DNA from: JBIYSM02 sp044759095
GTDB taxonomy: Bacteria; Bacillota; Bacilli; Brevibacillales; Brevibacillaceae
NCBI RefSeq assembly: GCF_044759095.2
Contig: NZ_JBIYSM020000008.1
Coordinates: forward strand, 1-64,000
Length of the DNA: 64,000 nucleotides
Direction: 5' to 3'
In this document: piece after piece, positions 50,478 through 58,959 of the stretch
Numbering within the stretch: the stretch's first letter is position 1
Layout of the letters: each line of letters opens with the position of its first letter
Notes under the pieces: generated by a model
Told to the model about the DNA's origin: nothing
The model's database searches: none
The model's input: only the letters and a program-made list of their open reading frames with translations
Program-made: the position numbers and the translations under genes

Positions 50478-51989
50478 ATGAAACAACCCATGATTTTGCT
50501 GGATGGCGAACATCTCACAATCAAACAGGTGGTGGAGATTGCCCTCAACCGGACAGCGCTGGGATTGACGGAGGAAGCAGTCGAAAAGATTCAACGCTCC
50601 CGGCAGATGGTGGAGAAGATGGTTCACGAACAAAAAGTGGTTTACGGGATCACCACCGGATTCGGCAAATTCTCGGACATTGTCATTCCCAAAGAGGATG
50701 TCAGCCGCCTGCAGGAAAACCTGATCATGAGTCATGCTTGTGGCATGGGGCAGCCCTATCCGACGGAAGTGGTGCGTGCCATCATGGCGCTGCGCATTAA
50801 CGCTTTGTCCAAAGGCTTTTCCGGTATTCGCCTGGAAACACTGCAGCTGCTGATTGAGATGTGCAACCGAGGCGTCCACCCGATTATTCCGGAGCAGGGC
50901 TCGCTTGGGGCAAGCGGCGATCTGGCTCCGCTCGCCCACATGGTACTGGTGATGCTGGGCAAAGGAGAAGCGGAAGTAAACGGCACACGCATGCCTGGCG
51001 CGAAAGCCCTGCAGACGGTAGGGCTTCCGCCTGTTCAGTTGGAAGCAAAAGAAGGTCTCGCCCTAATCAACGGCACGCAGGCAATGACGGCCCAGCTCTG
51101 CCTCGCTCTGTACGATGCGCGGGTCGTTATGGAAAGTGCAGAAGTTATCGCTGCGATGACTGTGGAAGCGCTTCGCGGCATCCCGAAAGCCTTTGATCCG
51201 CAGCTACACCTCGTCCGCCCCCATCCCGGTCAGCAGGAATCAGCCAGACGTCTCCTGATCCATCTGCAAGGAAGTGAACGGACGACCGAACAGGGCGAGC
51301 TGCGCGTCCAGGATCCATACAGCCTGCGCTGCATTCCCCAGGTACACGGCGCAACCCGAGATACCCTGGAATATGTGTGGGCTGCAGTTTCTCGTGAGTG
51401 CAACAGCGTGACTGACAACCCCGTGCTCTTCTCCGAGACGGGCGACATCATCTCCGGCGGCAATTTTCACGGTCAACCGATGGCATTGGTCGCTGATTTC
51501 CTGGCGATTGCCGTCTCCGAACTGGCCAACATTTCCGAACGACGGACGGAGCGACTGGTGAATCCGCAACTGAGCGGGCTGCCCGGCTTTTTGACTGAAA
51601 AAGGCGGTCTCCACTCCGGCTTTATGATCACCCAATATGTGGCAGCTTCCATCGTATCGGAAAACAAGGTGCTCTGCCATCCTGCGTCTGTTGATTCCAT
51701 CCCGTCTTCCGCCAATCAGGAGGATCACGTCAGCATGGGAACGACGGCGGCCCGCAAACTGCGAACGGTGGTAGCCAACTCGGCAAAAGTCCTGTCCATT
51801 GAGTATTTGGCTGCAGCACAAGCGATCGACTTCGGTACGGGACGGCTGGGCGCTGGAACGCAGTGGGCCTACGATCAGCTGCGCAAAGTCATTCCCCGCC
51901 TGCAGGAAGACCGCGAGATGTACGCAGATCTTGCCAAGGCGGAGGAACTGGTGCTTCAAGGCGTTGTATACCCGCCAAGCATGTGCTGA
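50478..51989 (+). CDS. hutH: Histidine ammonia-lyase
   Basis: First step of histidine breakdown, releasing ammonia to give urocanate. The 503-residue protein has the self-cyclising Ala145-Ser146-Gly147 in GSLGASGDLAPLAH that forms the MIO cofactor. YGITTGFGKF, the QDPYSLRCIPQVHGA segment and the C-terminal SSANQEDHVSMG are also present. AAAGGAGG precedes the ATG. It stands alone here: hutU, hutI, hutG and hutP are not in the window. Confidence 0.96.
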   Translation: MKQPMILLDGEHLTIKQVVEIALNRTALGLTEEAVEKIQRSRQMVEKMVHEQKVVYGITTGFGKFSDIVIPKEDVSRLQENLIMSHACGMGQPYPTEVVRAIMALRINALSKGFSGIRLETLQLLIEMCNRGVHPIIPEQGSLGASGDLAPLAHMVLVMLGKGEAEVNGTRMPGAKALQTVGLPPVQLEAKEGLALINGTQAMTAQLCLALYDARVVMESAEVIAAMTVEALRGIPKAFDPQLHLVRPHPGQQESARRLLIHLQGSERTTEQGELRVQDPYSLRCIPQVHGATRDTLEYVWAAVSRECNSVTDNPVLFSETGDIISGGNFHGQPMALVADFLAIAVSELANISERRTERLVNPQLSGLPGFLTEKGGLHSGFMITQYVAASIVSENKVLCHPASVDSIPSSANQEDHVSMGTTAARKLRTVVANSAKVLSIEYLAAAQAIDFGTGRLGAGTQWAYDQLRKVIPRLQEDREMYADLAKAEELVLQGVVYPPSMC

Positions 51990-51998
51990 CCACCACAG

Positions 51999-53174
51999 TC
52001 ACATGAAACGAAGGAGGACTCCTCCTAAAGCGCCGGTTATCACCACTACCCAAGGAGGGGTCTTCCAGAAAACAAGCATGAGAAACAAGATGGAAGCCAG
52101 CGCGAAATCGATCGGTCCCTGAATCGAACGGGTCCAAATGGGATCATAAAGAGCAGCCAACAAGATTCCTACAACGGCTGCGTTAATCCCGGCAAGTGCA
52201 CCTTGGATCGCTGGTTTCCTTCGAAGAGAATCCCAAAAAGGCAAGGTTCCGATGACGAGCAAAAATGCAGGGAGAAAGATACCGATTGTGGCAACGGCTG
52301 CTCCCAACCATCCTCCCATCATCGCTCCCAAATACGCGGCGAACGTAAATAATGGTCCCGGCACTGCTTGAGCGGCTCCATAACCGGCAAGGAAGTCATC
52401 TTTGTCAAGCCATCCCGCAGGAACTACCTCTCTTTCCAGCAACGGGAGAACAACGTGCCCTCCGCCGAAAACGAGGGAACCTGCCCTGTAAAAACTGTCA
52501 AACACAGCCAGCCAATGAATGGAATTGCCATTTCGAAGCAATGGTAATACAAATAGGAAGCCGAAAAATAACAGGAGGCATATGAGCGCAACGGAACGCC
52601 GGATCGGAACTCGAATCTCAGGCAGTTCAGTCATGTGATGGTCCCTGTAAAGGTACAATCCAACAAGTCCTGCTGCAACAATGATGAACACTTGACTAAC
52701 TGCCGTCTGCCATAACAACGCAATCGTGGCGGCAAGAATGGCTATGGTCGCTCTGTTTCGATCAGGCGCAAGCTTTTGCCCCATACCCAGTACGGCATGA
52801 GCGACAATGGCCACAGCCACCAGTTTCAAGCCATGAATCCACCCGGCATTCCCCAGATCGAATCCTTGAAGGAGATAGGCGAAAAGGACCAGGGCAATAA
52901 CGGAGGGAAGGGTGAACCCAATCCAGGCTGCAATGCCTCCCAACAATCCTGCGCGCATCACTCCTATGCCAATCCCCACCTGACTGCTTGCAGGGCCGGG
53001 CAGAAACTGACATAAGGCAACCAAATCGGCATAACTTCGCTCATCCATCCACTGGCGACGTCGGATGTATTCCTCATGAAAATATCCAAGATGCGCAATC
53101 GGACCTCCAAACGAGGTTAACCCAAGTTTCGTGGAAACCAGTAAAACTTCCCATAATGGCTTTCGTCCATTCAT
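51999..53174 (-). CDS. chrA: Chromate transporter, ChrA long form
   Basis: A 391-residue CHR-family protein made of two homologous halves, each starting with the family motif (TSFGGPIAHLGYFHEEY and SLVFGGGHVVLPLLEREVV) and containing the PGP signature (LPGPASSQVGIGIG; VPGPLFTFAAYLG). About ten membrane segments are visible. Some members export chromate, others have unknown substrates. It converges with hutH; the stop codons are nine bases apart and no terminator separates them. Confidence 0.93.
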   Translation of the reverse strand: MNGRKPLWEVLLVSTKLGLTSFGGPIAHLGYFHEEYIRRRQWMDERSYADLVALCQFLPGPASSQVGIGIGVMRAGLLGGIAAWIGFTLPSVIALVLFAYLLQGFDLGNAGWIHGLKLVAVAIVAHAVLGMGQKLAPDRNRATIAILAATIALLWQTAVSQVFIIVAAGLVGLYLYRDHHMTELPEIRVPIRRSVALICLLLFFGFLFVLPLLRNGNSIHWLAVFDSFYRAGSLVFGGGHVVLPLLEREVVPAGWLDKDDFLAGYGAAQAVPGPLFTFAAYLGAMMGGWLGAAVATIGIFLPAFLLVIGTLPFWDSLRRKPAIQGALAGINAAVVGILLAALYDPIWTRSIQGPIDFALASILFLMLVFWKTPPWVVVITGALGGVLLRFM

Positions 53175-53224
53175 TTCTCTTTTGTCTCCTTGCGTATTGG
53201 AAAATTTCGATAAAAAAATTTCTC

Positions 53225-53233
53225 TGGTATAAT
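53225..53233 (+). promoter_or_regulatory. Extended -10 promoter of ampS
   Basis: TGGTATAAT, an extended -10 box, with TTTCGA 17 bases upstream of TATAAT. The leader is about 35 bases. Confidence 0.6.
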
Positions 53234-53272
53234 GATAGCATCTCCCTACCCTACTATTATAGGAGGTTCCAA

Positions 53273-54502
53273 ATGACATTGGAAAAGATGCTTGACCGTT
53301 ACGCACAATTGGCCGTGAAGGTCGGGGTTAATATACAGCCGGGACAAACCCTGGTCGTAACAGCCCCTCTCTCCTCCGCTGATTTTGTCCGAAAGGTTGC
53401 GAGAAAAGCGTATGAAGCCGGGGCAAAGAATGTACATATCGAATGGACGGACGATGAGCTGACCCGTATGAAATACGACCTAGCTCCCGATGAAGCGTTT
53501 AAAGAGTTCCCTTTGTGGAAAGCAAAAGGGTATGAACAAATGGCGGAAGACGGGGCCGCGTTCCTGTCCATTGTCGCTCCCAATCCAAACTTGCTGAAGG
53601 GCGTTAATCCACAGCGCCTGGCAACAGCTAGAAAAGCGGCGGGACAAGCGATGAATACGTTCAGAAATTATACCATGTCCAATCAGGTAAGCTGGTCGGT
53701 GATCGCGGTCGCTTCTTCGGCATGGGCAGAAATGGTATTTCCGAACCTTGCCGAACCGGAGCGGACGGAGTCCCTGTGGAACGCCATCTTCCATGCCACC
53801 CGCGTCGATCAGGAGGACCCGATCCAGGCATGGGAGGAACATCACGCGAATCTGAATGAGAAAGTATCCTACTTAAATGAAAAGCAATACAAATACCTGC
53901 ACTATGAAGCACCCGGCACCAACCTGTCCATCGAACTGCCGCCGAACCACATCTGGATCGGGGGAGGCGACGTGAATGCAAAGGGGATCGCCTTCATGGC
54001 CAACATGCCGACGGAAGAAGTCTTTACCGCTCCGTTAAAAGAAGGCGTGAACGGCGTGGTGCGCAGTACAAAACCGTTAAGCTATAACGGCAACCTGATT
54101 GAGAACTTTTCCCTGACCTTTGAAAAGGGGCGTATTGTGGATTTCTCTGCCGAATCGGGTTATGTCATGTTAAAAGAGCTGATTGAAACGGACGAAGGCT
54201 CTCATTACCTGGGAGAGGTTGCATTGGTTCCGCACCAGTCTGCCATCTCCCAATCCAATCTGATTTTCTTTGAATCTTTGTATGATGAAAATGCTTCCAA
54301 CCATCTGGCTATCGGAAACGCTTACCCTGTCTGCATCGAAGGAGGAGCGGGCATGGGCCGGGAAGAATTGGAGCAGAAAGGGTTGAATACCAGCCTCACC
54401 CACGTGGATTTTATGATCGGATCGGCTGAGATGAATATTGACGGGGAAACTGCCGATGGGAAAAGAGAGCCCTTGTTTCGAAGCGGCAACTGGGCGTTTT
54501 AA
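53273..54502 (+). CDS. ampS: M29-family metal-dependent aminopeptidase
   Basis: A 409-residue thermophilic-type aminopeptidase (AmpS/PepS). The metal-binding glutamates and histidines sit in family blocks FSAESGYVMLKELIETDEGSHYLGEVALVPHQS, FFESLYDENASNHLAIGNAY and LTHVDFMIGSAEMNIDG. The N-terminal LAVKVGVNIQPGQTLVV is also typical. TAGGAGG lies six bases before the ATG. Confidence 0.95.
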   Translation: MTLEKMLDRYAQLAVKVGVNIQPGQTLVVTAPLSSADFVRKVARKAYEAGAKNVHIEWTDDELTRMKYDLAPDEAFKEFPLWKAKGYEQMAEDGAAFLSIVAPNPNLLKGVNPQRLATARKAAGQAMNTFRNYTMSNQVSWSVIAVASSAWAEMVFPNLAEPERTESLWNAIFHATRVDQEDPIQAWEEHHANLNEKVSYLNEKQYKYLHYEAPGTNLSIELPPNHIWIGGGDVNAKGIAFMANMPTEEVFTAPLKEGVNGVVRSTKPLSYNGNLIENFSLTFEKGRIVDFSAESGYVMLKELIETDEGSHYLGEVALVPHQSAISQSNLIFFESLYDENASNHLAIGNAYPVCIEGGAGMGREELEQKGLNTSLTHVDFMIGSAEMNIDGETADGKREPLFRSGNWAF

Positions 54503-54526
54503 CCACTCTAGGAGGAGGCATGGCTG

Positions 54527-54940
54527 ATGAAGCAGCCCATCACCCAGGGGACCATTCTGCTGTTCGATGGAGAATGCAATCTTTGCAGCGGAACCGTACA
54601 GTTTATCCTTCCTCGCGACCGCTCGGGAAGCATTCGCTTTGCGTCCCTGCAGTCCTCCATCGGGAAGCGGCTGCTTGCACACTATCATTACCCATCAGAT
54701 GAAATCAGCTCCGTCGTGCTGATCGACAACGGCCGCCTCTATACAAAATCGGCTGCAGTTCTGCGTGTCACCCGAAAGCTGCGGGGGATCTGGCCGCTTC
54801 TCTACGCTTTCATCCTGATCCCCGCTCCCTTGCGCAATACTCTCTACGATTGGGTAGCCCGTAACCGCTACCAATGGTTCGGCAAGCGTGAACACTGCTT
54901 GCTTCCCCGCCCGGACTGGAAGGATCGTTTTTTGGAATAA
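54527..54940 (+). CDS. DCC-family thiol-disulfide oxidoreductase-like protein (DUF393)
   Basis: A 137-residue protein with the family signature DGECNLCSGTVQFIL near residue 14 (DxxCxxC) and the C-terminal YDWVARNRYQWFGKREHC. The paired cysteines suggest redox chemistry; actual partners are unknown. It is 24 bases after ampS with GGAGGAGG upstream, so it is probably cotranscribed. Confidence 0.9.
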   Translation: MKQPITQGTILLFDGECNLCSGTVQFILPRDRSGSIRFASLQSSIGKRLLAHYHYPSDEISSVVLIDNGRLYTKSAAVLRVTRKLRGIWPLLYAFILIPAPLRNTLYDWVARNRYQWFGKREHCLLPRPDWKDRFLE

Positions 54941-54978
54941 CGCTGTTTCGATCATGATCGTATACGATAATAAAAACG

Positions 54979-55024
54979 GGCTCCTACATCCTGATCTATA
55001 CAGAAATGTATGAGCCTTTCTTTA
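54979..55024. terminator. Bidirectional terminator
   Basis: GGCTCCTACAT pairs with ATGTATGAGCC. T-rich tracts follow on both strands, between convergent genes. Confidence 0.75.
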
Positions 55025-55030
55025 TTCAGC

Positions 55031-55951
55031 CTATTTCCACGCCTGCGGATGATCTTCCCGTACCATCTCCAGATCTGCAGCCCGTGCGTTGGATTGCACC
55101 TGGTCCACATCCTTGCATCCCGGAATCACACAGGTGACAGCCGGGTGCTGGAGACACCAGGCCAGCGCCCACTCTGCCATGTTAACGCCTTCCGGCACCT
55201 CCGTCCGCTTGATCTTCTCCACGAGTTGGAGTTTTTCTTCGCGCTGTTCCCGATCATGTCGATTCCGTACATCATTGGCTTCAAATTCTGCGCCCGGCTT
55301 GTATTTCCCGCTGAGATAACCGCTCGCCAGAGGCACACGGGCAAGTACGCCAAGGTCTTGCTTCTCACAGGAAGGGAATACGCGCTCCTCCGGTTTTCGG
55401 TCTAAGCGGTTGTAGACAACCTGAATCACTTTCGCATTCACTCGGCTTGCCGCATCCGTCTGATGGAGGTTGTCATTGCTGCCGATCGAGATTCCCAGAT
55501 GACGGATCTTTCCTGCCTGAACCTGCTTATCCAACATCGTCCAGAGATCATCATTGTCAAAGAATTCGTCCCCGCCTGAATGAAATTGATAAATGTCGAT
55601 GTAATCAGTCCGGAGCGCCTGCAAAGAATCCTCCAGCTGCTTCAGGACATCCTTGGGGGACCAGTGGTTGGCCCGATCCAGATGTCCGTGAAACTTGTGC
55701 CCGAACTTGGTCGCAAGAATCCAATCCTGCCTCTCATTCTGAATTGCCTTCCCGATAAAAGATTCGGACAGGTGATCCCCGTAACATTCTGCGGTATCTA
55801 TCAGGTTAATGCCCGTTTCCTTCGCGGTCGCCAGGATCCGGTCGACTTCTTCCTGCGTGTAGGATTTCCCCCATTCCCCTCCAAACTGCCAGGTCCCCAC
55901 TCCGACAACGGACACCTTCAGGCCCGTTTTTCCAAGTCTACGGTATTTCAT
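55031..55951 (-). CDS. Aldo/keto reductase
   Basis: A 306-residue NADPH-dependent oxidoreductase. The catalytic tetrad is visible: Asp in NLIDTAECYG, Tyr in the same motif, Lys in LATKFG and His in YQFHSGG. The substrate is not predictable. The ATG has a moderate ribosome site (GGAG). Its own terminator and spacing from the next gene suggest a single-gene transcript. Confidence 0.92.
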   Translation of the reverse strand: MKYRRLGKTGLKVSVVGVGTWQFGGEWGKSYTQEEVDRILATAKETGINLIDTAECYGDHLSESFIGKAIQNERQDWILATKFGHKFHGHLDRANHWSPKDVLKQLEDSLQALRTDYIDIYQFHSGGDEFFDNDDLWTMLDKQVQAGKIRHLGISIGSNDNLHQTDAASRVNAKVIQVVYNRLDRKPEERVFPSCEKQDLGVLARVPLASGYLSGKYKPGAEFEANDVRNRHDREQREEKLQLVEKIKRTEVPEGVNMAEWALAWCLQHPAVTCVIPGCKDVDQVQSNARAADLEMVREDHPQAWK

Positions 55952-56022
55952 TCGAACAACTCCTTCTCCGTCGATTGATCAGCCAGAAGATTACTTGGAC
56001 AATTGCGTGATGGATTCCTTCA

Positions 56023-56532
56023 TTATATGCCTTTCTTTATATTCAGCTGGCTGACGAACGCCTCCGTGCTGCGCTTGCGTTCCTTGCGCATCGCCTTGCG
56101 CTCCTCTGCCGTATCAAACAGATACTTCTCCTCATCCGTTTCAGGAACGACTGGCGGAACGGGAGTAGGCTTGCCGTCGTCGCCGAGCGCCACAAACGTA
56201 AGAAACGACGTGGCCGTCAAGGTGCGTTCACCAGTCAGCAGATTTTCGGAAATGACTTTCACAAAAACCTCCATGGACGTTTTTCCGGTAGAGGAAACAA
56301 ACGCTTCCAGGCAGACGGAATGTCCCATTTTGGCAGGTGACAGAAAGTCGATGGAGTCAATGGAAGCAGTCACCACGGGTCTGCGCGAGTGTCGCATCGC
56401 AGCGATGGCTGCCACTTCATCTATATACGCCATCATTGTTCCACCGAAAATGGTGCCGTGAAAATTGGTGTCGGAGGGTTGGACGATGGAGGCCTGGACG
56501 GTTCTTGATTCTTTTGTCGTGATTGGTTTCAT
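56023..56532 (-). CDS. Acyl-CoA thioesterase, hotdog fold
   Basis: A 169-residue YciA/BFIT-type thioesterase. Family motifs are QPSDTNFHGTIFGGTMMAYIDEVAAIAAMRH (with the catalytic Asn and Asp), IDSIDFLSPAKMGHSV and ATSFLTFVALGDDGKPTPVPPV. A basic C-terminal helix follows. ATG 56532 is set by GAAGGAG seven bases upstream; longer in-frame starts lack a site. Confidence 0.93.
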   Translation of the reverse strand: MKPITTKESRTVQASIVQPSDTNFHGTIFGGTMMAYIDEVAAIAAMRHSRRPVVTASIDSIDFLSPAKMGHSVCLEAFVSSTGKTSMEVFVKVISENLLTGERTLTATSFLTFVALGDDGKPTPVPPVVPETDEEKYLFDTAEERKAMRKERKRSTEAFVSQLNIKKGI

Positions 56533-56628
56533 CTCTGGGCTCCTTCCAAGTGGCAATACACAACATCTTACCACAATTGAAAATCGCGTTCCAAATTTGA
56601 TCCAAACTAAAAGAACCGCAGCGCTCTT

Positions 56629-57396
56629 CTACGCTTCTTGCTTTGCCCACTTCTCCGACAGCAGCCGCTCCACGCTCTCGGCCGCTTCCGCTCCCAACAC
56701 ATGGCGCAAAAACGGAACCCCCCACTGGTATGCCGGCCGATAGCCCTCTACGGCGAAGAGGGAGGGATCGAGATGCTTCGCCAGTCTCCTTCGGTCTAGA
56801 TTGGCACAGAGAAAGTGGTCAAGGTACTCCGTTCCCCAGCGGGAAAACGGCGCCGTCTCCTCGTTCAGTGCTGTCACCAACACCTGGTCCCCCACCTCGA
56901 TGAGATCGAGCGGATACAGTTGACAGCTGAACGGCTTGATCGGATAGACCGGTTGACCGCTGCGCTCCGCATGAGCATGAATGGAGCAGCCGTGTTTCCC
57001 GTCAATCTCATTGTAGAACACACAGCTATCGTGCTTAACGCGTATGGTGCCTGCACTCTTTCCCTGCTCCCAGATGCCCCCCTGACGAACCCGTTCCTGT
57101 TCTCGTTCGGGCATAAATCGTTCGGCGATTTTCAGCGCCTCCAGCTCGAGCAGGGGGATTTGCCAGCTCTCTACAGCATACGGTTGACCGTTACAGCACG
57201 ACTCGCGATGAACGGCGCGACAGTTGAAGCAGTCCAGATGAATCGGGGTGAGCAGCGCTTCCGCGTCAACGAGAAATCGGCCGACTGTAAGCAGGCTAAG
57301 CCTCTTTCGCTTCAGGTATTTGTTGCACTGGTACGCTTCCCGTTCGTTCATCGGGTCGGGCGTGCCAACATACCGGTATTGATGCAAGCGGCTCAT
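56629..57396 (-). CDS. Cysteine-rich YkgJ/DUF3109-like metal-cluster protein
   Basis: A 255-residue cytoplasmic protein. Conserved cysteines lie in LDCFNCRAVHRESCCNG (about residues 54-70), SCVFYNE, GCSIHAHAE and KPFSCQLYPLD. This spacing is that of proteins thought to bind zinc or an iron-sulfur cluster. The ATG overlaps the stop codon of the upstream gene by four bases. Function is unknown. Confidence 0.85.
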   Translation of the reverse strand: MSRLHQYRYVGTPDPMNEREAYQCNKYLKRKRLSLLTVGRFLVDAEALLTPIHLDCFNCRAVHRESCCNGQPYAVESWQIPLLELEALKIAERFMPEREQERVRQGGIWEQGKSAGTIRVKHDSCVFYNEIDGKHGCSIHAHAERSGQPVYPIKPFSCQLYPLDLIEVGDQVLVTALNEETAPFSRWGTEYLDHFLCANLDRRRLAKHLDPSLFAVEGYRPAYQWGVPFLRHVLGAEAAESVERLLSEKWAKQEA

Positions 57397-57713
57397 GCTT
57401 CCAACACGATCTCCGCTTCCGTGCCGTAAATATGCAGACGTTTCTCTGCGAGCGAGCCGAGATCCGCTTCCTCCGCCGGGATCTCCATCAGCACTTCCAC
57501 GACTTGCTCCTCGTCCACCTCAAAGGAAAGCGTCAGATCCTTTTCACCAAATTCGTTGTCGCAAAGCTTCACGCTCACCAGCTGTCCGCGGAATTGGGTT
57601 ACCTCTTCGTCCTCACTGTCTGTGTCCCATTGCGTAAATAGAATCGCAGCCTCTTTCCCGCGGTACTCTGACTCCAACAGCGTTACCAATTGTTCGTGTG
57701 TTTGAATGTCCAT
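57393..57713 (-). CDS. Hypothetical acidic protein, 106 residues
   Basis: I do not recognise this very acidic, beta-rich protein (QFRGQLVSVKLCDNEFGEKDLTLSFEVDEEQVVEVLMEIPAEE). No membrane or signal segment. It is translationally coupled to the cysteine-rich gene after it. I choose ATG 57713 (MDIQTHEQL) with AAGGAGAG ten bases upstream; the gap to the upstream dehydratase-like gene is 41 bases. Confidence 0.78.
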   Translation of the reverse strand: MDIQTHEQLVTLLESEYRGKEAAILFTQWDTDSEDEEVTQFRGQLVSVKLCDNEFGEKDLTLSFEVDEEQVVEVLMEIPAEEADLGSLAEKRLHIYGTEAEIVLEA

Positions 57714-57754
57714 CTCTGCCACTCTCCTTCTTTCCTCACCGCTATCGCAAACCG

Positions 57755-58039
57755 TCAACTTACCTTGCTGATCGCTTGGGCAAGTGCAAAGTCCTTTCCC
57801 GTCAGTCCCTTTGCTTCTCCTGTCGCCAAAGTAAAGGTGACGGCGCTTCCGCAGATGCGGATCTCCACGTGCTGATTGTCCTGCTCCAGCTGTTCTGCCA
57901 CTCGATTCACAAAACTGATGGCCGTGCGAAAATCACTGCAATGATAGGTACGGTATAAGGCCATTCGGTCCTCTGCCAACCTCCATCCGGGCACTTTGCC
58001 CAAATAAAGTTTTACCTGCTCCAGCGTAAGTTTGCTCAT
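57755..58039 (-). CDS. Pterin-4a-carbinolamine dehydratase-like protein
   Basis: A 94-residue protein with the PCD fold pattern (WRLAEDRMALYRTYHCSDFRTAISFVNRVAEQLEQDNQHVEIRI and LTGKDFALAQAI). The active enzyme has an HHP triad; here the segment reads QHV, so only one of the two histidines and no proline is kept. It may be a non-catalytic relative. It is first in a tight minus-strand group of three small genes. Confidence 0.85.
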   Translation of the reverse strand: MSKLTLEQVKLYLGKVPGWRLAEDRMALYRTYHCSDFRTAISFVNRVAEQLEQDNQHVEIRICGSAVTFTLATGEAKGLTGKDFALAQAISKVS

Positions 58040-58119
58040 CGCGAAGTCCCCCTTTAGTCGGATGAACGTTCATGGTTATCACCATCATATTCAGAAACCA
58101 TCGGGGTTAGTCACGCTTA

Positions 58120-58869
58120 TCAGCTTTGTCCCAGGCCTTCTTTTACCGCGTAGAAAATCATACGCGGCGAGGTTTCGCCGGCATAGGGGTTGAAGTCGTA
58201 GTCGCCGAACACCTGCAACCGGCCAAACCCTGCCTGCTTCAGCATCTCTGACATGGTTTCCGCTTCAAACAGGCGAACCTGCTCCACATATGTACGGGGT
58301 TCTTGCGACTCGGCGTCCCTGACCATGATACGTTTTTTCACAAAGCCGTCTTCCAGCCAGCGCTCTTCCTCAATATACAGACCAGATACTTCCTTGGTTG
58401 AATGGGACACGAGGTTGGCCTTGACATACGCAGGGTTGAGGTAGTCAATCACCACTTCTCCCCCCTGTTTCAATGCTTTTGCCATATTCGCGATGACCTT
58501 GGCGTTTTCCGCATCGGTGGAAAAATAGCCGAAGCTGGTAAACAGGTTGACGACGATATCAAATTCGTTTTCAAAGGGAATCTCCCTCATGTCATACCGG
58601 TAATAACGCAGATTGGGGAACGTGTTCTGTTCCTCCGCCAGTTCAAGAAGCACAGAGGACAGGTCAACCCCTACGACTTCATAGCCTCGGCGGGCCAACG
58701 CACGCGAATGTCGGCCGCTGCCGCAGCACAGATCCAGCACTCTGCCGGTGCGCTTGATCGGCAAACGGGTCAGCAGGTTGGCAATCTCTGCGTCCGCGGA
58801 GGCTTCGTCGCGATGCTTGTAAACAAGCACGTAATCCTCCCGAAAACTTCTCTCAAACCATTCTTCCAT
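58120..58869 (-). CDS. Class I SAM-dependent methyltransferase
   Basis: A 249-residue enzyme with motif I VLDLCCGSGRHS, the acidic VVGVDLS at beta-2 and a later NLFTSFGYF. The cyclopropane/ubiquinone-type fold fits, but the acceptor is unknown. ATG 58869 has AAAGGAG upstream. TGTGGTATAAT on minus at 58903-58911 is a likely extended -10 promoter. Confidence 0.9.
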   Translation of the reverse strand: MEEWFERSFREDYVLVYKHRDEASADAEIANLLTRLPIKRTGRVLDLCCGSGRHSRALARRGYEVVGVDLSSVLLELAEEQNTFPNLRYYRYDMREIPFENEFDIVVNLFTSFGYFSTDAENAKVIANMAKALKQGGEVVIDYLNPAYVKANLVSHSTKEVSGLYIEEERWLEDGFVKKRIMVRDAESQEPRTYVEQVRLFEAETMSEMLKQAGFGRLQVFGDYDFNPYAGETSPRMIFYAVKEGLGQS

Positions 58870-58902
58870 GTAGCAAACTCCTTTAGGAACCATGATGCCC
58901 TT

Positions 58903-58911
58903 ATTATACCA
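58903..58911 (-). promoter_or_regulatory. Extended -10 promoter of the methyltransferase gene
   Basis: Minus strand TGGTATAAT (-10 at 58903-58908), about 35 bases before the start codon. The -35 region is weak. Confidence 0.5.
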
Positions 58912-58959
58912 CAGGCGGCATCAACAAGAGCGCTCCCCGACACTTAGGGGGAGAGAACC

